18,624 bases of DNA from an uncultured Oscillospiraceae bacterium (GTDB lineage Bacteria; Bacillota; Clostridia; Oscillospirales; Oscillospiraceae): positions 1-18,624 of the forward strand of contig CALWWS010000175.1 of NCBI GenBank assembly GCA_944385305.1, given 5' to 3'. Made by a program: the position numbers and the translations under genes. Position 1 is the stretch's first letter, and each line of letters opens with the position of its first letter. The notes under the pieces were generated by a model. The model made no database searches, was not told the origin of the DNA, and was given only the letters and a program-made list of their open reading frames with translations. This document shows, in pieces, positions 1 to 7,370 of the stretch.

Positions 1-95
1 TGGACCCCGCCGTGCTGGCGGGCAAGGTCATCGGGGTGCTCATTCCCGCCCTGTACACCTACGGGGCCTGGCTGAACAAGCGGGCCGCGGCATAA
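1..95 (+). CDS. C-terminal fragment of an unidentified protein (partial)
   Basis: An open frame enters from the left edge (complete codons start at base 3) and stops at TAA 93-95, leaving about 30 residues. The visible part has a hydrophobic stretch (GKVIGVLIPALYTYGAWL) followed by a short basic and alanine tail. This would fit the last membrane segment of a small membrane protein, but the fragment is too short to name. It is on the same strand as the next gene, 64 bases upstream of its ATG. I do not recognise the family. The frame itself is not proof of a gene, because open frames are common in DNA this GC-rich. Confidence 0.4.
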   Translation, partial: DPAVLAGKVIGVLIPALYTYGAWLNKRAAA

Positions 96-159
96 ACAGA
101 CGTTTCCCCGGGTTGTACGGCAGAGAGGCAACGGACGGCAGCGGAGAGGAGGGGCGCAG

Positions 160-1554
160 ATGGGGGCCAGGGTGGGCGGATATGTGACCCGGTTTTGGGG
201 CCGCCTGTGGGACGCCCTGCCCACCATCGGGGTGTATGCGCTCCTCTTCCTCACCGTAGTGCTCCTCTTCGGCACCCGGTACGCCATTATTGTCACCTGC
301 GCCACCACCCTGTTCAACCTGCGCCGCCGCAGGCGTCTGACCGCTGTGGATTACGGGAAGATGTTTGCGGTGACGGTGGTGCTGTGCCTGCTGGCCTACC
401 TGGCCACCTGGGGAGCGGCGCTTTGCGTGCTGCTCAACTTTGCCGTGCCCTTTTTGCTGGTGATGCTTCAGAGCAGCCAGTTTGCCCCCAAGGGGCACTT
501 TGTCTTTGCCATGACCTTTGTGTTTCTGGAGCTGCGGCCGGTGAGTCCCACGGACTTCCGGACGCAGCTTCTTGCCGTTATTTTGTGTACTCTCATCGCC
601 CTGGCCGCCCTGGCCCTGTACGCCCGCCGCCACACCCCCGCCGACCCCCGGACCCAGGTGGACGAGAGCATGGAGAAGCTGGCCGGCATTCTGGAGCGGC
701 TTGCGGAGGGGGAGACGGGGAAGGAGATCCGGGCCCAGCTCTACCAGATGACCCAGAGCTTCCAGAAGCTGGGGTACACCAGCGCCACCATCCTCCCCGA
801 CCGGGAGGGGCGGCAGCACTTCTACCACATGTTTGCCCTGCTGCTCCAGCGGGCGGAGTACCTGGTGGAGGACGCGAACTGGAACCGGGACTGGCTGCAC
901 CCCCAGGGCCGGCTGGCTCTGAACACCCTGGCGGGGCTGGTGCGCCAGATCCGCTCCTCCGCCGGCCCCGGTGACCGGGTCCGGCTGGCCGGGCAGGTGG
1001 AGGCCCTGCTGGCCCACACCGACCTGCCCCCTTTACGGAGAATCGAACATGTGTTAGAATGGAGGGGAGAAATCCCCTCCATTTTTTTGCAAGGGAGGCA
1101 TTCCCATGTCATACCGTCCCCTGGCCGACCAGATCCGGCCGGAGAATCTGGACCAGGTGGTGGGCCAGCGCCACATCCTGGGGGAGAAGGGGCTGCTGCG
1201 GCGGATCATCGAGGGGGGCGACGTGCCCAACCTCATCTTCTACGGCCCCTCGGGCACCGGCAAGACCACGGTGGCCAACCTCATCGCCAAGCGCACCAAC
1301 CGCCCTCTCCGCCGGCTCAACGCCACCACCGCCTCCATCGCCGATATCAAGGACATTGTGGGGGACATCGGCACCATGCTGGCCCCCCAGGGGGTGCTGC
1401 TCTACCTGGACGAGATCCAGTACTTCAACAAGAAGCAGCAGCAGTCCCTGCTGGAGTTTATGGAGAACGGGGGCATCACCCTCATCGCCTCCACCACGGA
1501 GAATCCCTACTTCTATGTGTACAACGCGGTGCTCAGCCGCTCCACCGTCTTTGA
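160..1554 (+). CDS. FUSC/aromatic acid exporter-like membrane protein; recognisable part ends near 1057 and no proper stop follows
   Basis: The ATG at 160 follows a good ribosome site (GGAGAGGAGGGG). Residues 1-155 are strongly hydrophobic: segments near 22-48, 66-103 and 135-155 with a basic RRRRR loop at 55-59. Residues 160-300 are a charged, helical cytoplasmic region (VDESMEKLAGILERL and onward). This is the layout of small FUSC or aromatic-acid-exporter (ArAE)-like proteins, which are putative effluxers of aromatic or other organic acids; the assignment is by layout and is tentative. The frame does not stop where the gene should end. It continues through a terminator (1059-1088) and the rarA promoter, then 448 bases into rarA, closing only at 1552-1554. 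The translation after about residue 300 is Gly/Pro/His-rich shadow of rarA and is probably not functional protein. A stop lost by a one-base change is likely: the +1 frame has TAG at 1055-1057. Confidence 0.6.
   Translation: MGARVGGYVTRFWGRLWDALPTIGVYALLFLTVVLLFGTRYAIIVTCATTLFNLRRRRRLTAVDYGKMFAVTVVLCLLAYLATWGAALCVLLNFAVPFLLVMLQSSQFAPKGHFVFAMTFVFLELRPVSPTDFRTQLLAVILCTLIALAALALYARRHTPADPRTQVDESMEKLAGILERLAEGETGKEIRAQLYQMTQSFQKLGYTSATILPDREGRQHFYHMFALLLQRAEYLVEDANWNRDWLHPQGRLALNTLAGLVRQIRSSAGPGDRVRLAGQVEALLAHTDLPPLRRIEHVLEWRGEIPSIFLQGRHSHVIPSPGRPDPAGESGPGGGPAPHPGGEGAAAADHRGGRRAQPHLLRPLGHRQDHGGQPHRQAHQPPSPPAQRHHRLHRRYQGHCGGHRHHAGPPGGAALPGRDPVLQQEAAAVPAGVYGERGHHPHRLHHGESLLLCVQRGAQPLHRL
1032..1060 (+). 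promoter_or_regulatory. Sigma-A promoter for rarA
   Basis: TTTACG (1032-1037), a 17-base spacer and TAGAAT (1055-1060), with an upstream TG making an extended -10 (TGTTAGAAT). Transcription would begin around 1067, inside the upstream terminator hairpin. The new transcript would lack the 5' arm and so escape that terminator. Confidence 0.6.
1059..1088 (+). terminator. Rho-independent terminator after the FUSC-like gene
   Basis: A perfect 9-bp stem (ATGGAGGGG at 1059-1067, CCCCTCCAT at 1074-1082) with a 6-base loop is followed by an unbroken run of T to 1088. It lies between the last recognisable codons of the FUSC-like gene and the rarA ribosome site. It overlaps the -10 box and the likely start point of the rarA promoter. 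Confidence 0.85.
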
Positions 1555-2371
1555 GTTCAAGCCGGTGGAGGCCGCCCAGGTGCTCCCCGCGGTGGAGCGG
1601 GCCTTTTCCCTCATGGCCCAGCGGCTGGGGGGGAGGGCGCAGTGGGAGCCGGGGGTGGCGGAGCACATCGCCGCCGCCTGCGGCGGGGACGTGCGCAAGG
1701 CGGTGAACGCGGTGGAGCTCCTCCTCCAGGCCGCCCCCCGGCAGGGGGACGTGCTCACCGTCACCCTGGAGGACGCCCGCATGGCCGCCCAGCGCTCCGC
1801 CATGCGCTACGACCGGGCGGGGGACGACCACTACGACATCCTCTCCGCCCTGCAGAAGTCCATCCGGGGCTCCGACCCGGACGCCGCCTGCCACTACCTG
1901 GCCCGGCTGCTGGAGGCGGGGGATCTCATCTCCGCCTGCCGCCGCCTTATGGTCATCGCCTGTGAGGATGTGGGGCTGGCCTACCCCCAGATCATCCCCA
2001 TTGTAAAGGCCTGCGTGGACGCGGCCAACATGCTGGGCCTGCCCGAGGCCCGCATCCCCCTGGGGGACGCGGCGGTGCTCATGGCCACCGCACCCAAGTC
2101 CAACTCCGCCCACCTGGCCCTGGACGCCGCACTGGCGGACGTGCGCCGGGGGAGGACGGGGGACTACCCCCGCCACCTCCAGAACAGGCACGCCGACTCG
2201 GCGGGGCTGGAGCGGGAGCAGGGCTACCTCTACCCCCACGATTTCCCCAACCACTGGGTGGAGCAGCAGTACCTGCCCGACGCCCTGGCGGGCACCCGGT
2301 ACTACACCTACGGCGAGAACAAGGCCGAGCAGGCCGCCCGGCGCTACTGGGAGGAGATCAAGGGGAGGTAG
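1106..2371 (+). CDS. rarA: Replication-associated recombination ATPase RarA (MgsA)
   Basis: 421 residues, a clamp-loader-like AAA+ ATPase acting in the cytoplasm at stalled replication forks (RarA/MgsA/WRNIP1 family). The N-terminal RPENLDQVVGQRHILG is a family signature. Walker A is GPSGTGKT at 47-54, Walker B LLYLDE at 98-103, sensor 1 STTEN at 129-133, and a likely arginine finger lies in LSRS at about 145. The C-terminal half is the helical tetramerisation region, with the family motifs VIACEDVGLAYPQ and GDYPRHLQNRHADS. The ATG is preceded by AGGGAGG with a 7-base gap. Length is normal and the gene appears intact. It is probably transcribed alone from the promoter at 1032-1060. Its stop codon abuts that of the convergent S1 gene. 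Confidence 0.95.
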   Translation: MSYRPLADQIRPENLDQVVGQRHILGEKGLLRRIIEGGDVPNLIFYGPSGTGKTTVANLIAKRTNRPLRRLNATTASIADIKDIVGDIGTMLAPQGVLLYLDEIQYFNKKQQQSLLEFMENGGITLIASTTENPYFYVYNAVLSRSTVFEFKPVEAAQVLPAVERAFSLMAQRLGGRAQWEPGVAEHIAAACGGDVRKAVNAVELLLQAAPRQGDVLTVTLEDARMAAQRSAMRYDRAGDDHYDILSALQKSIRGSDPDAACHYLARLLEAGDLISACRRLMVIACEDVGLAYPQIIPIVKACVDAANMLGLPEARIPLGDAAVLMATAPKSNSAHLALDAALADVRRGRTGDYPRHLQNRHADSAGLEREQGYLYPHDFPNHWVEQQYLPDALAGTRYYTYGENKAEQAARRYWEEIKGR

Positions 2372-3316
2372 CTACCCGGCAAATACCGTCTGGGCCCCCA
2401 CCTTCACGCAGCCGGGGGGCGCGTAGGCCCACTTGTCCAGCGTCCCGCCGGTAATGAAGTACTCCAGGGGAGCGGGCGGGGCGGGGGGCAGCTTTTCAAT
2501 GAGCAGCAGCTTGATCTTCATCCGCTCCGGGGCGATGGCCTTGATGTACACCGACGCCCGGTCCCCCTCCCGGAAGCCCTCCCGCAGCTCCGCCAGGCCG
2601 GAGAGGTTGGGGGTGAGCTCCACAAAGGCGCCGTACCCCTTGATCCCCCGGAGGATCCCCGGCACGGTCATCCCCGTCTGAAAGCGGCGGGCGTTCTCCG
2701 CCCAGGTGCCCAGCAGCTCCTTGTGGGTGAGGTAGATCCGCCCCAGGGCGGGATCCACCTCCTGCACCACGGCCCGGATGTCCTGGCCCACGGCAAAGCG
2801 CTCCCGGGGGTGGGGGATACGGGAGACCGAGATGGTCTCAATCCCGATGAGGGAGGACACCCCGCAGCCCACGTCCACAAAGGCGCCGAAGGGCTCCAGG
2901 TGGGTGACCCGGGCCTCAATCACCCGGCCGGGCCGCCAGTGGGCCAGCATGGCCTCCAGGGCCCGCTGCTGGGCCGCCCGGCGGGACAGGCGGGGCAGGG
3001 GCGTGCCGTCCGGGGCGCGGTCCACCGCCTCCACCACAAAGCACACCGGCTTGCCCACCCGGGAGAGGATGGCGATCTCCCGGGTGCTCCCCTCGGCGAT
3101 ACCCAGGGCGGCCTCCTCCCGGGGGATCCTGCCGGTGAAGGGGCCCAGCTGCACCAGCAGGTCGTGGTCGGCGTCGCACAGCAGGGCGGTGCCCTCCAGA
3201 ATCCGGCCCTCCTCCATGGCCCGGGCCAGGGCGGCGGGGGAGGCGCAGGCGGCCTGGTTTTCCGGGGTGTGCAGCAGATGCCCCTCGGGCAGAAAGCAGC
3301 TTGTCAATATGACCAA
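2372..3316 (-). CDS. S1-domain RNA-binding protein (ribosomal protein S1-like)
   Basis: About 314 residues. Two clear S1 OB-fold repeats lie at about 129-200 (GRVIEARVTHLEPFGAFVDVG) and 215-275 (GMTVPGILRGIKGYGAFVEL). A degenerate third repeat seems to lie at about 35-100. This is the shortened S1-like protein common in Clostridia. It probably binds mRNA or the ribosome in the cytoplasm, but its exact role is unknown. The start is uncertain because there is no ATG. TTG at 3316 has AGGG 7 bases upstream, while TTG at 3307 has AAAGGA 10 bases upstream; either is possible, and the second would remove three residues. No convincing sigma-A promoter is visible on this strand in the 160-bp gap shared with the divergent DUF951 operon. 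Its TAG (2372-2374) directly abuts the rarA stop. Confidence 0.85.
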   Translation of the reverse strand: MVILTSCFLPEGHLLHTPENQAACASPAALARAMEEGRILEGTALLCDADHDLLVQLGPFTGRIPREEAALGIAEGSTREIAILSRVGKPVCFVVEAVDRAPDGTPLPRLSRRAAQQRALEAMLAHWRPGRVIEARVTHLEPFGAFVDVGCGVSSLIGIETISVSRIPHPRERFAVGQDIRAVVQEVDPALGRIYLTHKELLGTWAENARRFQTGMTVPGILRGIKGYGAFVELTPNLSGLAELREGFREGDRASVYIKAIAPERMKIKLLLIEKLPPAPPAPLEYFITGGTLDKWAYAPPGCVKVGAQTVFAG

Positions 3317-3380
3317 ATCCTTTCCCTGTTCCAGTCATTTTTTTCTTGATAGACCACTATATGCACCCGCTTCCCCTGAA

Positions 3381-3409
3381 TTGACAGGGGGGCGGGGGGA
3401 ACTTATAAT
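3381..3409 (+). promoter_or_regulatory. Consensus sigma-A promoter of the DUF951-hisC-radical SAM operon
   Basis: TTGACA (3381-3386), exactly 17 bases, then TATAAT (3404-3409): a perfect match to the vegetative consensus. It lies 71 bases upstream of the DUF951 GTG. It predicts strong constitutive transcription, and no operator-like repeat was seen around it. Confidence 0.9.
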
Positions 3410-3479
3410 AATACCGGATACCAAAAACAGGCCCCGGCGCGGCGCGCGGGGCCTGCTGACGTGGAAAGGAGGCCTCTTT

Positions 3480-3677
3480 GTGGACGTGCGTGTGGGCGAT
3501 ACCCTGGAGCTGAAGAAGGAGCACCCCTGCGGCAGCCGCCGCTGGCAGGTGCTGCGGGTGGGGATGGACTTCCGCCTGCGGTGCGAGGGCTGCGGCCACG
3601 AGCTGATGATCCCCCGCAGCAAGGCGGAGAAGAGCATCAGAAAAATCCTGCGTCCCGGGGAGGATGGGCAGAGATGA
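3480..3677 (+). CDS. DUF951 family small protein
   Basis: 65 residues from GTG 3480, preceded by AAAGGAGG with a 7-base gap. A longer open frame exists upstream but crosses the promoter and the S1 gene, so the GTG is the real start. The sequence VGDTLELKKEHPCGS near the N-terminus, then WQVLRVGMDFRLRCEGCGHE and IPRSKAEKSIRKIL, is the full signature of the short DUF951 family (B. subtilis YyzM). A single CxxC (CEGC) could be half of a metal or nucleic-acid site. No function is established for the family. The stop overlaps the hisC start (ATGA, 3674-3677), so translation of the two is probably coupled. Confidence 0.9.
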   Translation: MDVRVGDTLELKKEHPCGSRRWQVLRVGMDFRLRCEGCGHELMIPRSKAEKSIRKILRPGEDGQR

Positions 3678-4732
3678 GAGAGTTTTGGAGCAGCCGCGTC
3701 AGATCCCTGACGCCCTACACACCCGGCGAGCAGCCCAAGGACCGGAAGTTTATCAAGCTCAACACCAACGAGAACCCCTATCCCCCCTCTCCGGCGGTGA
3801 CCCGGGCCATCCAGGCGGCGGCGGGGGAGCCTCTGCGCCTCTACCCCGACCCGGAGGGGAGCGCCCTGCGGCGCACTCTGGCCGGGCTGTACGGGCTGGG
3901 GGAGGATCAGGTCTTTGTGGGCAACGGGTCGGACGAGGTGCTGGCCATGTGCTTCCAGGCCTTCTTTGAGCCGGGGCGCACCGTTCTCTTCCCCGACGTG
4001 ACCTACAGCTTCTACCCGGTGTACGCCGGGCTCTACGGCCTGGACTGGCGGGAGGTACCCCTGGACGAGGACTTCGGCCTGCGGGTGGCCGACTACCTGG
4101 GCAGCGAGGGCGGGGTGGTCATCGCCAACCCCAACGCCCCCACCGGCCGGGCCCTGCCCCTGTCGGACATCCGCGCCCTGGCACAGGGCAATCCCAACTG
4201 CGTGGTGCTGGTGGACGAGGCCTATGTGGACTTCGGCGGGGAGTCGGCGGTGGAGCTGGTGAACCAGTACCCCAACCTGGTGGTGGTGCAGACCATGTCC
4301 AAGTCCCGCAGTCTGGCGGGGCTGCGGGTGGGCTTCGCCCTGGCCGACGCCAACCTCATCGCCGCCCTGGACACGGTGAAGAACTCCTTTAACTCCTACA
4401 CCCTGGACCGGCTGGCCCTGGCGGGGGGCCAGGCCGCCCTGGAGGATACGGACTACTTCCGCCAGACTACGGACAGGATTATAGCCACCCGGGACCGCAC
4501 CGCCCGGCGGCTGGAGGCGCTGGGCTTCGCGGTGTGTGATTCCAGGGCCAACTTCCTGTTTATCTCCCACCCTGAGGCGCCCGCCAAGACCCTGATGGAC
4601 GGGCTGCGCCAGCGGGGCATTCTGGTGCGCTGGTGGGATAAGCCCCGCATTGCCAATCACCTGCGGGTGAGCGTGGGCACCGACGAGGATATGGACGCCC
4701 TGTGCCGGGCGCTGGAGGAGCTGATCGGATGA
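3674..4732 (+). CDS. hisC: Histidinol-phosphate aminotransferase (HisC)
   Basis: 352 residues, the usual size of this fold-type I PLP aminotransferase, which transfers the amino group of glutamate to imidazole-acetol phosphate in histidine synthesis. Visible signatures are KLNTNENPYPPSP near the N-terminus, NPNAPTGR with the PLP-contacting Asn at about 152, VDEAYVDF with Asp at about 181, the Schiff-base lysine at about 210 in TMSKSRSLAGLR, and the C-terminal phosphate-binding LRVSVGT. ATG 3674 overlaps the DUF951 stop by four bases, and its own stop overlaps the next start the same way. No other his gene is in the window. Closely related HisC-like enzymes can act on aromatic substrates or threonine phosphate (CobD), so the substrate is probable, not proven. 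Confidence 0.87.
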   Translation: MREFWSSRVRSLTPYTPGEQPKDRKFIKLNTNENPYPPSPAVTRAIQAAAGEPLRLYPDPEGSALRRTLAGLYGLGEDQVFVGNGSDEVLAMCFQAFFEPGRTVLFPDVTYSFYPVYAGLYGLDWREVPLDEDFGLRVADYLGSEGGVVIANPNAPTGRALPLSDIRALAQGNPNCVVLVDEAYVDFGGESAVELVNQYPNLVVVQTMSKSRSLAGLRVGFALADANLIAALDTVKNSFNSYTLDRLALAGGQAALEDTDYFRQTTDRIIATRDRTARRLEALGFAVCDSRANFLFISHPEAPAKTLMDGLRQRGILVRWWDKPRIANHLRVSVGTDEDMDALCRALEELIG

Positions 4733-5601
4733 GATACGAGGGAAATATCTACCGTCCCCCGGGAGAGGCGAGGAGCTACCTGCTCCAGGTGACTGTGGGC
4801 TGCTCCCACAACGCCTGCACCTTCTGCGGGATGTACAAGGACAAGCGCTACCATGTGCGCAGCCTGGACGATATTTTTGAGGACATTGCCCTGGCCAAGC
4901 GCTACTACGGGGACGTAAACCGGATTTTCCTGTGCGACGGGGACGCGGTGGCCATGGACACCGGGGATCTGCTGGCCGTGCTGGAGCGGCTCTACCAGAC
5001 CTTCCCCTCCCTGGAGCGGGTGAACGCCTACGCCGGCCCCCGCAGCACCCTGAACAAGAGCGATGAGGAGCTGGCCCAGCTGCGCCGGGCGGGGCTGGTG
5101 CGCCTCTACCTGGGGGTGGAGACGGGGAGCGACGCGCTGCTCAAGTCCATCTGCAAGGGGGTGGACGCGGCCGAGATGCTGCTGGCCGGGCAGAAGATGG
5201 TGGCGGCGGGGTTCGACCTGTGGACCATGGTGCTCATCGGCCTGGCCGGGCCGGGGGAGGCCTCCCGGGCCCACGCCCTGGACACGGCGGCCATGATCAA
5301 CGCCATGAAGCCCCGCCACCTCTCCGCCCTCACCTATATCCCCGAGCGGGGCACCAGGCTGGGCAACGCGGTGGCCCGGGGGGAGTTCACCCTGCTCAAC
5401 GCCCGCCAGGCCCTGGAGGAGACCAGGCTGCTGCTGGAGCACCTGGATGTAAATCCCCTTCACTTTACAAGCGACCACGCCTCCAACTATCTCCCCCTCA
5501 AGGGCGGACTGCCTGAGGACCGGGAGCGCCTGCTGCACCTGCTGGACGAGGCGCTGGCCGGCCGCCAGGGCATCAAGCCCGAGCAGTGGCGGGGCATCTG
5601 A
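4729..5601 (+). CDS. Radical SAM enzyme of unknown substrate
   Basis: 290 residues from ATG 4729, which overlaps the hisC stop (ATGA). The cluster motif is GCSHNACTFCGMYK, with cysteines at 25, 30 and 33. This spacing is C-x4-C-x2-C instead of the classic C-x3-C-x2-C. It is followed by the aromatic and basic residues common in radical SAM barrels, a FLCDGDAV strand, an RLYLGVETGSDALL segment typical of the HemN/Elp3-like radical SAM core, and a GLAGPGE loop. Such enzymes use a [4Fe-4S] cluster to cleave S-adenosylmethionine in the anaerobic cytoplasm. The substrate cannot be read from the sequence, and no B12-binding or SPASM domain is visible. It is the last gene of the operon; a strong terminator begins 20 bases after its stop. 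Confidence 0.85.
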   Translation: MRYEGNIYRPPGEARSYLLQVTVGCSHNACTFCGMYKDKRYHVRSLDDIFEDIALAKRYYGDVNRIFLCDGDAVAMDTGDLLAVLERLYQTFPSLERVNAYAGPRSTLNKSDEELAQLRRAGLVRLYLGVETGSDALLKSICKGVDAAEMLLAGQKMVAAGFDLWTMVLIGLAGPGEASRAHALDTAAMINAMKPRHLSALTYIPERGTRLGNAVARGEFTLLNARQALEETRLLLEHLDVNPLHFTSDHASNYLPLKGGLPEDRERLLHLLDEALAGRQGIKPEQWRGI

Positions 5602-5621
5602 TTGATAAAGGGAAAGTTGTC

Positions 5622-5658
5622 AAGCTGACAAGCATTTATGCTTGTCAGCTTCTTTTTT
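5622..5658 (+). terminator. Strong Rho-independent terminator of the DUF951-hisC operon
   Basis: A perfect 12-bp stem (AAGCTGACAAGC at 5622-5633, GCTTGTCAGCTT at 5640-5651), a 6-base loop, then CTTTTTT. It isolates spoIIGA from upstream transcription. Confidence 0.93.
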
Positions 5659-5701
5659 GCCCCTGTCCCCCTTGCGACCTTTTTTGAGGGGCGGGCTGCC
5701 T

Positions 5702-5707
5702 TATAAT
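5702..5707 (+). promoter_or_regulatory. Candidate spoIIGA promoter (-10 box only)
   Basis: TATAAT at 5702-5707 lies 59 bases upstream of the spoIIGA start and just after the terminator. The place for a -35 at 17 bases holds only CTTTTT. A TTGCGA at 5672-5677 is 24 bases away. B. subtilis spoIIG is known for an over-long spacer and dependence on Spo0A~P, so a weak -35 fits activator dependence. I could not find a convincing 0A box (TGTCGAA). Confidence 0.45.
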
Positions 5708-5766
5708 AATGCCCGTTGACAGGCCGCCGGGGCGGCGCCCGGGGCGGGGAAAGGGGGGAGCGCGGG

Positions 5767-6624
5767 GTGCAGGTGGTGTACATAGACTCCCTCTTTCTCC
5801 TCAACTTTGTGGTGGACTACCTGCTGCTGCTGGCGGCGGGGCGGCTGACCGGGGAGGTGCTGTGCCGGGGGCGGCTGGCCCTGGGAGCCGCCCTGGGAGC
5901 GGGGTACGCCGCGGCGGCGTTCTTCCCCGGCCTGGCCTTTCTCACCCACCCGGCCTGCCGGGTGGCCGCCGGGGTGGGGATGGTGCTGGTGGGCTACGGG
6001 GGCAGCCGGCGGCTGCTGCGGGCGGGGCTGGTGTTTTTCGCCGTGGCCGCCGCCTTCGGGGGCGGAGTGCTGGCCCTGGAGCTGCTGGGCGGGGGCGGAA
6101 TGAGCCTGCAAAACGGGGTGGTATTCTCCACCCTGGATCTGCGCCTCATCCTCCTGTCGGCGGCGGGGTGCTACGTGGGGATCACCCTGGTGCTGGGCCG
6201 GGTGGCCCGCCACAGCGGGGCCCGGGGGGAGCTGGTGGAGGCGGTGCTCACCCTGGAGGGGCGGCGGGTGGTGCTCACCGCCCTGGTGGACACGGGCAAC
6301 ACCCTCACCGACCCGGCCACCGGCCGGGCGGTGATGGTGGCCGAGGGGGAGAAGCTCTCCGGCCTCTTCCCGCCGGGCACGGCCCCGGGGCCGGAGGAGC
6401 TGCGCAACCCGGCGGCCGCCCTGGAGGGGCTCTCCGCCCGCCTGGGCCCGGGGCGCTGCCGCCTGCTGCCCTACCGGGCGGTGGGGGTGGAGTGCGGGAT
6501 GCTGCTGGCCCTGCGGCTGGACGGGGCCCGGGTGGGACGGGAGGACTACGGCCGCCTGCTGGTGGCCCTGGCCCCCAACTGCCTGTCCGACGGCGGGGGA
6601 TACAGCGCCCTGGTGGGGGCGTAG
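5767..6624 (+). CDS. spoIIGA: SpoIIGA, membrane aspartic protease that activates pro-sigma-E
   Basis: 285 residues from GTG 5767, which follows AAAGGGGGGAG with a 6-base gap and gives the family N-terminus [14 protein letters not shown]. An upstream start at 5716 would add 17 residues that do not match the family. The N-terminal half holds about five membrane segments. The C-terminal half is the cytoplasmic protease domain, with the aspartic protease motif [10 protein letters not shown] (catalytic Asp at about 175) and the later LLPYRAVG segment. In sporulating Firmicutes it sits in the septal membrane and, when signalled by SpoIIR from the forespore, cleaves pro-sigma-E. The sigE start lies 23 bases downstream, the standard pairing. 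Confidence 0.93.
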   Translation: MQVVYIDSLFLLNFVVDYLLLLAAGRLTGEVLCRGRLALGAALGAGYAAAAFFPGLAFLTHPACRVAAGVGMVLVGYGGSRRLLRAGLVFFAVAAAFGGGVLALELLGGGGMSLQNGVVFSTLDLRLILLSAAGCYVGITLVLGRVARHSGARGELVEAVLTLEGRRVVLTALVDTGNTLTDPATGRAVMVAEGEKLSGLFPPGTAPGPEELRNPAAALEGLSARLGPGRCRLLPYRAVGVECGMLLALRLDGARVGREDYGRLLVALAPNCLSDGGGYSALVGA

Positions 6625-6647
6625 ACGGGAGAAGGGAGAGGATTGCA

Positions 6648-7370
6648 TTGAAGGGCTGGACCCTGCGCTGGTATGCGCGTATCCAGCGGGCTCTGGCGGC
6701 GCTGGGGCTGAAGCTGCCGGGAAAAATCATGTACATCGGGGGGAGCGACACCCTGCCCTCCCCCCTCTCCCGGGAGGAGGAGGCAGCCCTCATCGCCCGG
6801 CTGGAGGAGGGGGACGAGGGGGTCAAGAGCCAGCTCATCGAGCGCAACCTGCGCCTGGTGGTCTACATCGCCCGCCGGTTTGAGAACACGGGGGTGGGCA
6901 TTGAGGATCTCATCTCCATCGGTACCATTGGGCTGATTAAGGCGGTGAGCACCTACAAGCCCGCCAAGAACATCAAGCTGGCCACCTACGCCTCCCGGTG
7001 CATTGAAAACGAGATTCTCATGCACCTGCGCAAGACCTCCAACCTGAAGAGCGAGGTGTCCTTTGACGAGCCGCTGAACACCGACTGGGACGGCAACGAG
7101 CTGCTCCTCTCCGACATCCTGGGCACCGAGGGCGACCTGGTGATGAAGCCCATTGAGGAAGACGTGGACCGCCAGCTCCTCTTCCAGGCCATGGAGAAGC
7201 TGGACGGCCGGGAGCGGGAGATCATCACCATGCGCTTCGGCCTGGACGGCCGGCCGGAGCGCACCCAGAAGGAGGTGGCCGACCGGCTGGGCATCTCCCA
7301 GTCCTACATCTCCCGGCTGGAAAAGCGGATTATCTCCCGGCTCAAGCGGGAGATCCTGCGGATGCTGTAG
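6648..7370 (+). CDS. sigE: RNA polymerase sigma-E, mother-cell sporulation sigma factor (pro-form)
   Basis: 240 residues from TTG 6648, preceded by GGGAGAGGA with a 5-base gap. It begins with a short amphipathic pro-sequence (about residues 1-28) leading into [16 protein letters not shown], which matches the pro-sigma-E cleavage region. Sigma region 2 ([19 protein letters not shown] to [14 protein letters not shown]) lies at about 60-130, and region 4 with its helix-turn-helix ([19 protein letters not shown]) at about 205-233. The block [20 protein letters not shown] is nearly identical to other sigma-E proteins. It directs early mother-cell gene expression after cleavage by SpoIIGA, its upstream partner in the same operon. 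The gene appears intact, and the TTG start may lower its yield. Confidence 0.95.
   Translation: MKGWTLRWYARIQRALAALGLKLPGKIMYIGGSDTLPSPLSREEEAALIARLEEGDEGVKSQLIERNLRLVVYIARRFENTGVGIEDLISIGTIGLIKAVSTYKPAKNIKLATYASRCIENEILMHLRKTSNLKSEVSFDEPLNTDWDGNELLLSDILGTEGDLVMKPIEEDVDRQLLFQAMEKLDGREREIITMRFGLDGRPERTQKEVADRLGISQSYISRLEKRIISRLKREILRML

Noticed and set aside
2778..3479. Extended N-terminus for the DUF951 protein
   Set aside because: The frame is open upstream but runs antisense through the S1 gene and across the perfect promoter at 3381-3409. The GTG at 3480 has an ideal ribosome site and matches the family length.
5611..5700. Spo0A binding boxes upstream of spoIIGA
   Set aside because: Sequences such as TTGTCAAG and TTGCGACC only loosely resemble TGTCGAA, and the first is part of the terminator stem. 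This is not enough to call a site.
3402..5710. Identical 11-mer CTTATAATAAT at 3402-3412 and 5700-5710
   Set aside because: Both copies are -10 boxes with AT-rich flanks; the shared bases follow from the promoter consensus, and the surrounding sequence differs.
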